From JADJYF01 sp965278995 (lineage in GTDB: Bacteria > Pseudomonadota > Gammaproteobacteria > Ga0077536), in NCBI GenBank assembly GCA_965278995.1, contig OZ257136.1, positions 4,402,001-4,466,000 of the forward strand: a stretch of 64,000 nucleotides of DNA, given 5' to 3'. The position numbers were made by a program, and so were the translations under genes. Positions 52,220-63,266 of the stretch are shown in pieces. Every line of letters starts with the position of its first letter. Within the stretch, counting starts at the first letter, position 1. A model generated the notes under the pieces. It ran no database searches. It was given only the letters and a program-made list of their open reading frames with translations, and was not told the origin of the DNA.

Positions 52220-53130
52220 GCGATGCCAGCTCCACCGTTAAAGACCCTGCTGGCGCGGATATCGACGCCTTCTATGGTCTGCAACAGGACCTTGGTCAAT
52301 GGCGAAGCGCGATTCTCAAACAGCCGATTGGCTTGGCGCAAGCGTGCTCGATCGAGCGCGTTGCGGATCGAGCGGGCGTTGGCGAAATGCGCCTGGGCAC
52401 GCCGCAAGTCAATATATTCACGCAGCGCGACGGCGGCACTTTCGCTCAAACGATACTGCATACGCGCGGCTATCAGCTCGGCAATCGAGAACAGTTCATC
52501 GGGCGAGTAATCTGGAAAATCGATGTGATGGGCGACTCGCGATGCGAGCCCCGGATTCGAGCTGAAGAAAGTCGCCATCCGCTCGCGATATCCAGCGAAG
52601 ATCACGACCAGGTCGTCGCGATGATTCTCCATCGTCTGCAGAAGGATCTCGATCGCTTCCTGGCCATAATCGCGCTCATTTTCCGGTCGATAGAGGTAAT
52701 ACGCCTCGTCGATGAACAGAACCCCGCCCATCGCGCGCTTGATCACTTCCTTGGTCTTGGGCGCAGTATGCCCGATGTATTCACCGACGAGGTCGTCCCG
52801 CGTCACCGCAATGAGGTGACCTTTGCGCACGTAGTGCAGACCGTGCAAAATTGCCGCCATGCGCATCGCCACGGTCGTCTTGCCTGTACCGGGATTACCG
52901 GTGAAGCTCATGTGCAGCGGCGGGCTGTCAGCTGACAGCCCGACTGAGCGGCGCAGCTTTTCAACCAGCAGCAGCGCCGCGATTTCGCGCACGCGCGTTT
53001 TCACCGGCTGCAGACCGACCAGCTCGCCGTCGAGCGCGGCGAGCGCCTCGCTGACATTCGATTCCTGATACAGCGCCTCGAGATCGAGCGCCGGCTCGCC
53101 GGTTTCGCTGGTGTCGTTCATCGGATGCAT
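52216..53130 (-). CDS. cbbX: CbbX, red-type RuBisCO activase (AAA+)
   Basis: 304 residues from ATG 53130; starts at 53148, 53142 and 53121 are possible. Walker [17 protein letters not shown] near residue 81, Walker [15 protein letters not shown] near 142, arginine finger region [12 protein letters not shown], and the pore-loop-like [20 protein letters not shown]. It removes inhibitory sugar phosphates from red-type RuBisCO by threading the large-subunit tail. Matches the form IC RuBisCO upstream. Confidence 0.94.
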   Translation of the reverse strand: MHPMNDTSETGEPALDLEALYQESNVSEALAALDGELVGLQPVKTRVREIAALLLVEKLRRSVGLSADSPPLHMSFTGNPGTGKTTVAMRMAAILHGLHYVRKGHLIAVTRDDLVGEYIGHTAPKTKEVIKRAMGGVLFIDEAYYLYRPENERDYGQEAIEILLQTMENHRDDLVVIFAGYRERMATFFSSNPGLASRVAHHIDFPDYSPDELFSIAELIAARMQYRLSESAAVALREYIDLRRAQAHFANARSIRNALDRARLRQANRLFENRASPLTKVLLQTIEGVDIRASRVFNGGAGIA

Positions 53131-53144
53131 CGCGGCTGTCACCC

Positions 53145-53561
53145 TCAATCCTGTCGCGTCGGACCGCGCACGACGGCACGGCTGTGCGTGGTGTAGGTCA
53201 GGCGTCGACCGGCGCTCTCGCTACGGTCGAGCAGGAACCCGTCTTCGACTGCCGGTCGATTGACGATGAATGAGATGCGCAGCGATTCCCAGCCGTGCGT
53301 CGCGTCGAACGCATTGACCTTGATGTAATGATCGGGAAATGAATTGCGGCAACTCGCGATGACATCCATGACACCGGCGGCGTCACGGAGGTCGAACATC
53401 GGCTGACCGAACATTTCCCAATACGTATTCCGCGGATGCGGGTCATCGGTGTACTCGATCGAGACCGCCCAGCCCTGATTCAGGCAGTAGTCAATCTGTG
53501 CGCGGATCTGGGTGTCGGTCAGATCAGGCAGAAAAGAGAATGTTCCCTGGGTCACTCGCAT
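53145..53561 (-). CDS. rbcS: RuBisCO small subunit
   Basis: 138 residues from ATG 53561. [54 protein letters not shown] is the red-type small-subunit pattern, with the C-terminal extension (about residues 110-138) typical of red-type enzymes, which forms beta hairpins in the holoenzyme pore. It follows rbcL by 14 bp. Confidence 0.95.
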   Translation of the reverse strand: MRVTQGTFSFLPDLTDTQIRAQIDYCLNQGWAVSIEYTDDPHPRNTYWEMFGQPMFDLRDAAGVMDVIASCRNSFPDHYIKVNAFDATHGWESLRISFIVNRPAVEDGFLLDRSESAGRRLTYTTHSRAVVRGPTRQD

Positions 53562-53575
53562 GATCGTCTTGCTCC

Positions 53576-55138
<1,563 letters not shown>

Positions 55139-56083
55139 ATGACTGATATATCCAAAGCACTGCGGAGCGTTTCGCTGCGTCAGTTGCGCACCTTCAACGC
55201 CGTTGCCCGCCACCGTAGTTTCACCGGCGCAGCACGCGAACTGCACGTCACGCAGCCGGCTGTTTCGATGCAGATCCGCGAGCTCGAATCGAGTTGCGGC
55301 ATTGCACTGTACGAGCGTATCGGCCGGCGCATCCAGCTCACCGAGGCCGGCGACGAACTCGCGGCCTGTGCTACCGGCATCATGGATTTGCTGCAGCAGA
55401 CCCACGAGCGTTTAGGTGCGATGCAAGGATTGCGCGGTGGCACACTCAAACTGGGCGCCATCAGCACGGCCAAATATTTCACGCCAGCTTTGCTCTCGGC
55501 GTTCAAGCAGCTGTATCCCTCGATTGCGTTTCGTTTCATGGTCGGCAATCGTGAAGAAATCGTGCGTAAGCTGGCAGATAACGACTGCGACCTCGTCATC
55601 ATGGGGCGGCCGCCCGCCGAGTTGGAGACCGTGGCGAGCGCTTTCGCACCACACCCGCTGGTCATCGTCGCCGCGCCGGATCATCCCCTGGCTGGTCGCA
55701 AACGTTTGCCGTTCGCGCGTCTCGCCGAGGAGAACTTTCTGATCCGAGAGCCCGGTTCGGGTACGCGTTCGGCAATGGAAGAGACGTTTCGTGCGCGCGA
55801 TGTACGCTATGCGGCGAGCATGGAGATGAGCAGTAACGAGACCATCAAGCAGGCCGTGATCGCCGGCATGGGCGTGGCGTTCATCTCTGCTCACACGGTC
55901 GGGCTGGAGCTCGCCACCGGCCGACTGGTGACGCTGAACATCAGTGGCCTGCCAGTCTTGCGCAACTGGTATGCCATTCATCTCACGTCCAAGCGGCTCT
56001 CGCCGATAGCGACCAAATTCCGCGACTTTCTACTCGAGCGCGGGCGCGATGTGATAGCCGAGGCCATCCGCACGCGTAGCTGA
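55139..56083 (+). CDS. cbbR: CbbR, LysR-type regulator of the cbb operon
   Basis: 314 residues. N-terminal winged HTH: SLRQLRTFNAVARHRSFTGAARELHVTQPAVSMQIRELES at residues 12-51. The effector domain begins GTLKLGAISTAKYFTPALLSAFK near residue 100. Divergent from rbcL by 93 bp, the standard position of cbbR. It activates the operon in response to metabolites such as RuBP, PEP or NADPH in known systems. Confidence 0.92.
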   Translation: MTDISKALRSVSLRQLRTFNAVARHRSFTGAARELHVTQPAVSMQIRELESSCGIALYERIGRRIQLTEAGDELAACATGIMDLLQQTHERLGAMQGLRGGTLKLGAISTAKYFTPALLSAFKQLYPSIAFRFMVGNREEIVRKLADNDCDLVIMGRPPAELETVASAFAPHPLVIVAAPDHPLAGRKRLPFARLAEENFLIREPGSGTRSAMEETFRARDVRYAASMEMSSNETIKQAVIAGMGVAFISAHTVGLELATGRLVTLNISGLPVLRNWYAIHLTSKRLSPIATKFRDFLLERGRDVIAEAIRTRS

Positions 56084-56195
56084 TGCAGGCGCGCCAATCG
56101 CAGTCTCCGGCCGGCCATGGTGCTGCAACAGTACTGCGACAGTGCCGTGTTCACAGTTTCGAATATTGATAGTGAAACCTGCCGCATTCAGGCGA

Positions 56196-56226
56196 TTGCG
56201 GAGCGCCGCCGAGCCGATCCTATAAT
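56196..56226 (+). promoter_or_regulatory. Possible sigma70 promoter for the FIST gene
   Basis: TATAAT at 56221-56226 with TTGCGG at 56196-56201, a 19-bp spacer. The rest of the 233-bp gap after cbbR (56084-56316) shows no credible gene. Confidence 0.35.
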
Positions 56227-56316
56227 CAAACCCACCTCGCATGGCGGGGCCAGGATGCTCTGCACCCGCAGAGTTCGTCATCTTCGATAGTTCACGGCGA
56301 TACAGGCTACCAATAC

Positions 56317-57441
56317 ATGGAACGCTTCCTTCTTGGCCACGCCTGTGGAGGAACCGGCACTGAATTGGCCGAAAGATGTCTGGCTAATATCGGTGAGCTG
56401 CCTGCAGCATCTAATTTCGGTTTCGTCTACGCGACCGACGCGCTGACGGCCGAGATTCCTGCCATCCTCGCACTGCTTGAGCGCCGTACTGGGATCACGC
56501 AATGGGTTGGCACCACCGGCATCGGTATCTGTACGACTGCACAGGAATACTATGAGCAGCCGGCGCTGGCCGTGATGCTGGCGTCGTTCCCAGAAGATGC
56601 TTTCGCGGTGTTGCGGGCAGAGCACGCCGGGAACGGAGCATCACGCGCCTTGTTTTCGAAGTCTTCGGCGCTACGTGCAGAAGATGCCAGTTTCGGGCTG
56701 GTGCACGGCGACCCTGGTGACCGTGCCACCCAGGCGCTGCTGGTTGACCTGGGGCAACGCATGCCCGACGCATTTCTCGTCGGTGGCCTTACTTCGTCCG
56801 GCGACGCCCATCTGCAGGTTGCGAACAGTGTGGTCAGCGGCGGCGTCTCCGGTGTCGCATTTTCATCGGCTATTCGCGTCGCTACTTCGCACACGCAGGG
56901 CTGCACGCCGATAGCGAAGAGCCATGTCATCACGGCAGCCCGTCAGAATATTCTTATTGAGCTCGACGGCCGGCCGGCACTGGATGTCTTCGAGGAGGAC
57001 GTCGGCGAAGTCATCGCGCGCGATCTGAATCGCGCCGGTGGTTACATCTTTGCCGGCTTCCCTGTTGCCGGCAGCGACACTGGCGACTACCTCGTGCGCA
57101 ACCTGCTCGGGATTGACAGCGAGAAAAAACTGATCGCCATCGGCGAAGCGCTGCAGGAGCAGGGCACGGTGATGTTCTGTCGGCGCGATGGTAACAGCGC
57201 ACGCGAGGACATGTTGCGCATGCTGTATGGCCTCATGCGACGACTCGATGGTACACCGCGCGGTGCGATCTATCATTCCTGTCTGGGGCGGGGGCGCTAT
57301 CAGTTCGGACCGAGCTCCGAAGAACTGCTGCTGATCCGCGATGTGCTCGGTGATGTGCCGCTCGTCGGATTCTTCGCCAACGGCGAAATCTTCCATTCGC
57401 GGTTGTACACCTACACCGGCGTGTTGACGTTGTTCTGTTGA
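56317..57441 (+). CDS. FIST-domain sensory protein
   Basis: 374 residues with FIST_N (ITQWVGTTGIGICTT and the conserved FGLVHGDPGD) and FIST_C (GRPALDVFEEDVGEVIARDL, YLVRNLLGIDSEKKLIAIGE, AIYHSCLGRGRYQFGPSSEE, VPLVGFFANGEIFHSRLYTYTGVLTLF) domains. These ligand-binding domains are thought to sense small molecules such as amino acids and are often linked to signalling outputs; here they stand alone. Confidence 0.85.
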   Translation: MERFLLGHACGGTGTELAERCLANIGELPAASNFGFVYATDALTAEIPAILALLERRTGITQWVGTTGIGICTTAQEYYEQPALAVMLASFPEDAFAVLRAEHAGNGASRALFSKSSALRAEDASFGLVHGDPGDRATQALLVDLGQRMPDAFLVGGLTSSGDAHLQVANSVVSGGVSGVAFSSAIRVATSHTQGCTPIAKSHVITAARQNILIELDGRPALDVFEEDVGEVIARDLNRAGGYIFAGFPVAGSDTGDYLVRNLLGIDSEKKLIAIGEALQEQGTVMFCRRDGNSAREDMLRMLYGLMRRLDGTPRGAIYHSCLGRGRYQFGPSSEELLLIRDVLGDVPLVGFFANGEIFHSRLYTYTGVLTLFC

Positions 57442-57492
57442 GATGACGCCTGGTGATGGTTTCGGATTGCGCGCCGACGCCGTCCGCAATGG

Positions 57493-58659
57493 TCAAGCAG
57501 AGGCGGCAGCGACCACGGTGTCTTCCGGTTCGCTTTCGAACAGGCTGGTGAGGGCATCGAGGTCATCCTGACTGAAGGCGACCTCTTCGGGATCCTCGGA
57601 CACATCGATATAGTTAATCTCGGCTGCTTGCGGAGCAGACGCAACGCGCGCCTGGGCCAGAATGTCGTCGATATCGTCGGAGTCGACCTCGATGTGGACT
57701 TCGGCCGGGCCGATCGGGACAGCCGTTGGCGCGACCGGCGCGCGAGCCTCGGCCAGCAATTGCTCGATGTCGTCGTCAGTTACCATCTCGGGTGCGGCCA
57801 CAATATCGTCGATCGCGACACCGCCGTCGTCGGTCTCGTCAAGCGGTGACTGACGTGCCACTGCTGCGCTGGCCGTTCGCGTGATGTCGGGTCCCGCTGC
57901 CGCTGGCGCTGCCCTCAATGCAGGTGCAGTTGCTGATGTCGCCGTGGCCGTGGCCGTGGCCGCCGTCATGGTTGGTACCAATGCTGCGGCATTCGTCGTG
58001 ATCTCCGCGGTTGTCGTGTCGGCTTTCGCCGCGGATTGCGCGGCGACTGCCGGCTCGGCCGACCTGTCGCGGGACGTCCCGGTCGTGCTTTCTAAGGCCG
58101 CATCTTCCTTGGCAATAACATCCTCGAACGCGCGGCCCTTGTCGAAAGCGCGCATGTATTCGTTCATCAGATCGGCCATGCTGCGCTTGGTCTCATCGAG
58201 CTCGGTGCTTAACTCGGCATTGGTTGATTCCAGCGCGGAGAACGTCGCCGAATCGACCATATTGCGCGGCGTCAGTCGAAGCCAGGGCGAGATGACCTTG
58301 GTCAGCTCTTCCGGGATCGCCTGCAGACTGTCGCCATCGCGTTCGAGGTAGACGCGCGTCATGACCTGATAGAACGCCTGTTCGCGAGCGACGAACTCGT
58401 CGACTTTGGCGTCGAGCTCCTGGCCTTGCATTTGATAAGTCGTCGCGAAAATCGTGGAAAGTGCATCGCGCCGCGATGGCGCTTTGGCTTCCACTGCTTC
58501 GAGCAACGTCTGCGTTGCTACCGTATCGACTTTAATCTGGGAACTGATCTGGCGATGCTGGCGGCGAAGCAGCCAGGCTGGTACGGCAATCGCAATCAAG
58601 GCGAACTCACTGGATAACACCAGCCCGGCCACTTCGAGCGCGGTCAGGCCGGCGCTCAT
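57493..58659 (-). CDS. Membrane protein with coiled coil and acidic disordered tail
   Basis: 388 residues from ATG 58659, overlapping the vWA gene stop by 4 bp. One TM segment (GLTALEVAGLVLSSEFALIAIAVPAWL, residues 4-30) is followed by helices with coiled-coil character (TNAELSTELDETKRSMADLMNEYMRAF), then an Ala/Thr-rich low-complexity stretch, then acidic repeats DDIEQLLAEAR and DDIDDILAQAR and a terminal SQDDLDALTSLFESEPED. Function unknown; the coupling suggests a complex with the vWA protein. Confidence 0.7.
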   Translation of the reverse strand: MSAGLTALEVAGLVLSSEFALIAIAVPAWLLRRQHRQISSQIKVDTVATQTLLEAVEAKAPSRRDALSTIFATTYQMQGQELDAKVDEFVAREQAFYQVMTRVYLERDGDSLQAIPEELTKVISPWLRLTPRNMVDSATFSALESTNAELSTELDETKRSMADLMNEYMRAFDKGRAFEDVIAKEDAALESTTGTSRDRSAEPAVAAQSAAKADTTTAEITTNAAALVPTMTAATATATATSATAPALRAAPAAAGPDITRTASAAVARQSPLDETDDGGVAIDDIVAAPEMVTDDDIEQLLAEARAPVAPTAVPIGPAEVHIEVDSDDIDDILAQARVASAPQAAEINYIDVSEDPEEVAFSQDDLDALTSLFESEPEDTVVAAASA

Positions 58660-60389
58660 GCGGGTGCTCCTGCTGCGACGAGCGTTGCTTGCTTGCGGCC
58701 GATCAGCCACCAGACCAGGCCGAGACCGAGAGCGAGCACGACATTCCCGATGCCGATCACGGCGCTCAACGTGAGCCACGAGAATGGTGCGGCGGCCGGC
58801 ACTTCCGGCACCGCTGGTGGTTCCTCGGTTGCCGGAGCGGGCGGGAATGTGAGCTCGAAAGTCTGCGGTGGCGGCGCCAGTTTCAGCAGGCGGTTGTCCC
58901 TGGTTTCCAGAAAGAACTGTGGCGCAAAGACATGCGCGCCGGCCATGCTTGCCGGAATGCGAAGCCTGATCACGCCAGCTTCCACTGGCGGCAGCGGAAC
59001 AGCACGAACGAGGTCATCTGCATCGGTCACCACGATATAACCAGTCAGACTTTCCGCTTTGGCCAACTCTGCGTCGGGCGTTGCTTCGAGCATGACTGCG
59101 CCGACTTCACCAGTTTCCTGCGTATAGCTGAACGTGAGCGGATCGGCGGCGAAGCGAATGCGTTTGTTGATCTGTCGTTTGAATGTGCCGCCATCCAGTG
59201 TGACTGCAAGATCGTAGATGCCGGCATCGAGGCCGTGACTCGCTATCATTCCTTCGAACACGGCTGTGTCGCGATTGAGCGCGAGGCTTCCGGTCACGGC
59301 GTCTGCGGGCTGATCTGGCGTGCCGAGCACGGTCCCGGCTTTGATTAATTCGAGCAGTTCCAGGCGCTTCATCGGCGAGCCCTCGGCCGTCAACATGGCG
59401 CTGACAGCAACACTTTCACTGGCCAGCAGAGTGCTGGGGAACGGTGCGAGTTCGAGCGCGAGATCGGTCACGATGACGGCGCGATTGTCGGGGTCGACAG
59501 CGCCGTCGAATTCCCAGGCCCCGGCTATCGGCGCAGCTACCGTGACGAGGTCGTAGCCGGCCTCGCTTTTCCACTGCACGTTCTCAGGATGCTTGGTGAC
59601 CGTGAGCGCTGCGCCGCCTGGCGGTGTCACCGTCAATGCCTGGTCGCCTTTACGGAACACCAGCAGGGTCAATTCAGACACGCTGTCATCGATATCAAAA
59701 TGGTTGCCGTTCAATGGCACCGTCACCGGCGGTGCGGCTTGCTCGAGCATGTGCAGAAAAATACGCTGCAACTTCTCGGCATCGCTGGCCTGTTCCAGCC
59801 AGCCGCCGGTTTTCGACGTCAGCTCGGACATCAGGTCCTTGTCGACGTTGTCCGACAGGGCCACGGCGTGGACCTGGGCACCGAGCGCTTTCAACCGTTC
59901 GATTTGCTCGCCGAGGATGCGCTGGCGTGAAGCGGCGCTGGCCGCGCTATCCTTGGAGACATCGACCACACCATCGGTCAGCAGCACGATGTGCCGCGCC
60001 GGATGCCCGGCCTCGTCGGTCCAGCCGGTCATCGCCGCGTTGAGGACATCCTCAATGTGCGTGAACAGGCCGCGCGAATGAATTTTCGGCAGTGCCTTGC
60101 GCGCCTGCGCTCGCCAGGCATCGTCGACCTTGCTGGACTTCAGCAGGATTTCGGATTTCTGCGCGAACATCCATATGCCTGCTTCAGTGCCGGCGGGCAA
60201 GAGCCCTGCAATGAGCTGCAGCGCTGGCACACGCAGGTTGGCCGGGTCGTTCTGTTTCATACTGCCGGAGACATCGACCAGGATGCGCACGTCGGCGGCT
60301 GCGGCATATGCGCGTGGGGCAGGAGCCAGCAGCAGAGCGCCACACAGGGCAACGGCAGCGAACGAGCGAAGGGCGGGTCGAAATGACAT
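58656..60389 (-). CDS. von Willebrand factor A domain protein, signal peptide and C-terminal anchor
   Basis: 577 residues. Signal peptide (AAVALCGALLLAPAPRAYA), vWA domain with MIDAS motif LVDVSGSMKQND near residue 37 and a second Asp in VLLTDGVVDVS, then beta-rich domains, a Pro-rich linker and a C-terminal TM helix (IGIGNVVLALGLGLVWWLIG). Resembles the TIGR03503 type found in gammaproteobacteria. Topology is periplasmic with an inner-membrane anchor. Metal-dependent protein binding is expected; the partner is unknown, possibly the next gene product. Confidence 0.82.
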   Translation of the reverse strand: MSFRPALRSFAAVALCGALLLAPAPRAYAAAADVRILVDVSGSMKQNDPANLRVPALQLIAGLLPAGTEAGIWMFAQKSEILLKSSKVDDAWRAQARKALPKIHSRGLFTHIEDVLNAAMTGWTDEAGHPARHIVLLTDGVVDVSKDSAASAASRQRILGEQIERLKALGAQVHAVALSDNVDKDLMSELTSKTGGWLEQASDAEKLQRIFLHMLEQAAPPVTVPLNGNHFDIDDSVSELTLLVFRKGDQALTVTPPGGAALTVTKHPENVQWKSEAGYDLVTVAAPIAGAWEFDGAVDPDNRAVIVTDLALELAPFPSTLLASESVAVSAMLTAEGSPMKRLELLELIKAGTVLGTPDQPADAVTGSLALNRDTAVFEGMIASHGLDAGIYDLAVTLDGGTFKRQINKRIRFAADPLTFSYTQETGEVGAVMLEATPDAELAKAESLTGYIVVTDADDLVRAVPLPPVEAGVIRLRIPASMAGAHVFAPQFFLETRDNRLLKLAPPPQTFELTFPPAPATEEPPAVPEVPAAAPFSWLTLSAVIGIGNVVLALGLGLVWWLIGRKQATLVAAGAPA

Positions 60390-60489
60390 GAAGCCGGTAG
60401 CGGCATGCTTCCGGCGGGACTTGAATCAAGCGCGATCGCTGCTTGTAGCGGGTTGACCGATGTGAGTGCCGGTGGTCGTCGCAGCGCTG

Positions 60490-60885
60490 TCAGTCAGCGT
60501 TTTTTAAGTTGGTGTAGAGCGTTTCGCAGGCTGCTCGTCGGCCTTCACACAGGAAGTGCGTGACCAGCGTCGGCTGGCCCTGTTTCATGACGGCATCGCG
60601 GCGGATGAGTACGGGATAGGCGGGGTGAGCGGGCGGTGCGAATGTCCAGGTTGTCTGCGGCCCGACGGCGCCGTCGGTAATCACGGTCCATCCATCGTCG
60701 ACGCGGACCTCAGCTCGTGGCAGCGCAGTCAACGCCGAACGCGCAGCGGCAACCGAAGCGTAACCAATACCGGAGCTGCCGTTCGCCCTCTTGCCGACTG
60801 CCGTCTCTGCGGGCGCGTCAGCGACCACCATTATCATCACGGCCAGCAATGTTGCAGCCTGACGATGAAGGTGACGCTGACGCAC
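60490..60885 (-). CDS. Small exported protein of unknown function
   Basis: 131 residues from a GTG at 60885 that has AGGAG 10 bases upstream; a TTG at 60891 is the alternative. A signal peptide (RQAATLLAVMIMVVADAPA) precedes a small domain with SALTALPRAEVRVDDGWTVIT, HPAYPVLIRRDAVMKQGQ, and two Cys in LCEGRRAACETLY. Lies 28 bp after the Tim44-like gene. Family not recognised. Confidence 0.6.
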   Translation of the reverse strand: MRQRHLHRQAATLLAVMIMVVADAPAETAVGKRANGSSGIGYASVAAARSALTALPRAEVRVDDGWTVITDGAVGPQTTWTFAPPAHPAYPVLIRRDAVMKQGQPTLVTHFLCEGRRAACETLYTNLKNAD

Positions 60886-60913
60886 CGTCAACCCGCTCCT
60901 TACATACGCGGGT

Positions 60914-61882
60914 TCAGTCTTCCATCTGCTGGATCCCATCAAGGAACCAGGTCGGTCTGGCGCTGGTTTTCGGCTTGGTGAAATGCCAAACCTCGCGAAC
61001 CTGCCGCGCTTTGTCGTCAGCGGCTTCGCGCATGACTGCATCGAACAGCACGACCGCCTCGAACGTGTCGCCGACTTCGCGTGCATCGAGCAGCTCAGCT
61101 TCGAGTTTCAGCACGTCAGTGCGGTTGTCGGCATCCAGTTCCTTGATGCGCTCCTGAATCTCACCAAACATGCTATCGGTTGTCAGGCCGCGGATCTCAG
61201 CCAGATCACGCGTGTCCCATGCCCTCTGCAACGCGCCATAGGCGACTTTTGCGCCAGCGAGGAATGCCTGGTCATCGAAGCCTTCGGGCAGGGCAGGCCG
61301 ATCGAAATCGGCATCAACGTCGGCGCTCTCGCGCGCCGCTGCATTGGCTGCGCCGCCACGGAACCAGTCCCCGCTATCAAAGCGGGCGTCATTGTTCTCG
61401 CTGGCACCAGCATCGGAGCGCGGCGCATCGAGCGGACGTCGATTTCCTGAGCTCTGCTGTGTGCGCTGATAGGCCGGCTGTGGCGTCAGTGCAGCTTTCT
61501 TCGCCGCGAGCACTCGGTAGAGGAGATAAGCGATGCCACCGAAAATCAGGATATCCATGAAATTGATGTTCTCGAACGCGCCGCCGAACAACATTGCGCC
61601 CAGCAAGCCACCGATGGCGAGACCGCCGAGCATACCCATCAATCCGCCACGCTTTGACAGATTCTGGCGCGCTGTCTGGTTTTGCGCCGTGGCCCGTTGC
61701 TGGCTCGGTGATCGTGTCGGCGCCAGGCTGCCGGTCTGGCGCTTGAACGGTGAACTGAACGAGGACTTGCCGCCGAACGATCCACCGCCGCCGAAGCGTT
61801 TCGCTTCTGCATCGGGAATTCCGCTGAAACTGAGACAAAGCCCCAGAAAAATCGAAACGAGAAATCCGTTGTGCTTGTTCAT
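60914..61882 (-). CDS. Tim44-like domain protein
   Basis: 322 residues. N-terminal signal (VSIFLGLCLSFSGIPDAEA) followed by a Gly/Ser-rich region (KRFGGGGSFGGKSSFSSPFK), TM helices near residues 82-100 and 106-125, and a C-terminal Tim44-like domain (FLAGAKVAYGALQRAWDTRDLAEIRGLTTDSMF, EVWHFTKPKTSARPTWFLDGIQQ). Bacterial members are membrane-associated; their role is uncertain. Confidence 0.85.
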   Translation of the reverse strand: MNKHNGFLVSIFLGLCLSFSGIPDAEAKRFGGGGSFGGKSSFSSPFKRQTGSLAPTRSPSQQRATAQNQTARQNLSKRGGLMGMLGGLAIGGLLGAMLFGGAFENINFMDILIFGGIAYLLYRVLAAKKAALTPQPAYQRTQQSSGNRRPLDAPRSDAGASENNDARFDSGDWFRGGAANAAARESADVDADFDRPALPEGFDDQAFLAGAKVAYGALQRAWDTRDLAEIRGLTTDSMFGEIQERIKELDADNRTDVLKLEAELLDAREVGDTFEAVVLFDAVMREAADDKARQVREVWHFTKPKTSARPTWFLDGIQQMED

Positions 61883-62116
61883 CGCTGATCACTCATCTAT
61901 TCAATTACCACACATGACAGGTTCGCTGGCGCTCTGCTCGAGACAATGCTGCATGCGGGCCGACAATATGGCAGGTCTGCGCCGAGACTCAAGCAGCACG
62001 TACGAGTTCTTCTGCTAAACATGCGGATAAAAAGTGAGAATTCAACTGCAAACGCGCGCAGTTAGCGGGTCCGCAGTCGCGTCGAGCCGGTCTCCGTCAT
62101 TGATCAGCCTGCCTGC

Positions 62117-63256
62117 TTAAATCCCAGCCAGGGTCGCGTAACGTTCGCGATGAAACAGGGCATCGCCAAACCATTGCTGGGCGACGCGCGCACGTTTCAG
62201 AAAGAACCCGATCTCCTCCGCATCGGTCATGCCGATACCGCCATGCATCTGGATGGCCTCGCTCGAGATCAGCTCGAGCATGTCACAGGTTTTGGTCTTG
62301 GCCAGGCTTGCGGCCAGAGGTGCATCAGCGCGCTGCTCGTCCATCGCTGTCAGTGCATCGAGTACTGCTGAACGTGCCAGTTCGAGTTCGCAGTACATCA
62401 ACGCGGCGCGATGTTTGAGCGCCTGAAACGAGCCGATAGGTGCGTCGAACTGCCGGCGTAATTTGAGATAGGTCAGCGTGCGGTCGAACGCTTCCTGGCC
62501 GCTGCCGAGCATCTCCGCAGCGATGCCGACGCGTGCAGCATCGAGTACCGGCGCAAGCAGTGTTTGACCATCGCCGACTGTGCCGAGAACGGCTTCTTGC
62601 GTCAGTGCAACAGCGTCGAAGCGGATGTTTGCCGCGTTACGACCGTCAACCATGAACGTGCGTGTACAGGTAACGCCGGGCGCCTGCCGGTCGACGACGA
62701 AAACACTGATGCCGGACGCGTCGTCCTGCGTACCAGCAGTTCGAGCGACGACGATGAGCTGGTCGGCAACGTGGCCATCGACGACGAACGTCTTGCTGCC
62801 ACTCACGCGATAACCGTGCCCGTCGCGCTCGGCGCGAGTGGCAATTCGTTGCGGTGCATGACGCGGGGATTCTTCGAGCGCGAGTGCCAGCACGCATTCG
62901 CCGGCCGCGACAGCGGGCAGTATCATTTGCCGCTGGGCGTCGCTGCCACCGGCGAGAATGAGTGAGGCACCCACTAGCGCAGTCGAGATCAGCGGCGTCG
63001 CGGCAAGCGTTCGGCCGGATTCCTCGAGGATCTGGCCCAGCCCTTTGTGACCGAAATCAGCGCCGCCGTAAGCTTCCGGCAGGAGGATGCCGGCCCAGCC
63101 GAGACCGGCCATCTCCCGCCACAATGCGCGATCGAAACCTGTTGCGTCGTGCGTGTCGCGCAGCGTGCGCAGTGTCTTGATCGGCATCCGTTCCTTGAAG
63201 AATTCCCGGGCGGAATGCTTGAGGATGGTCTGTTCTTCGTTCGGCAGCATGCTCAT
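62117..63256 (-). CDS. Acyl-CoA dehydrogenase
   Basis: 379 residues from ATG 63256. WREMAGLGWAGILLPEAYGGADFG (N-terminal helical domain), LALEESPRHAPQR, RVSGSKTFVVDGHVADQL middle domain, and SEAIQMHGGIGMTDAEEIGFFLKRA near the C-terminus. It oxidises acyl-CoA with FAD and passes electrons to ETF. It lies 10 bp after the next acyl-CoA dehydrogenase, which suggests a heteromeric pair such as those used in steroid-side-chain degradation; substrate not determined. Confidence 0.9.
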   Translation of the reverse strand: MSMLPNEEQTILKHSAREFFKERMPIKTLRTLRDTHDATGFDRALWREMAGLGWAGILLPEAYGGADFGHKGLGQILEESGRTLAATPLISTALVGASLILAGGSDAQRQMILPAVAAGECVLALALEESPRHAPQRIATRAERDGHGYRVSGSKTFVVDGHVADQLIVVARTAGTQDDASGISVFVVDRQAPGVTCTRTFMVDGRNAANIRFDAVALTQEAVLGTVGDGQTLLAPVLDAARVGIAAEMLGSGQEAFDRTLTYLKLRRQFDAPIGSFQALKHRAALMYCELELARSAVLDALTAMDEQRADAPLAASLAKTKTCDMLELISSEAIQMHGGIGMTDAEEIGFFLKRARVAQQWFGDALFHRERYATLAGI

Positions 63257-63266
63257 TGTCGATTCC

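Noticed and set aside
56030..56281. An 83-codon minus-strand frame in the gap after cbbR
   Set aside because: Overlaps the cbbR end, has no ribosome site or domain, and its composition looks like antisense chance.
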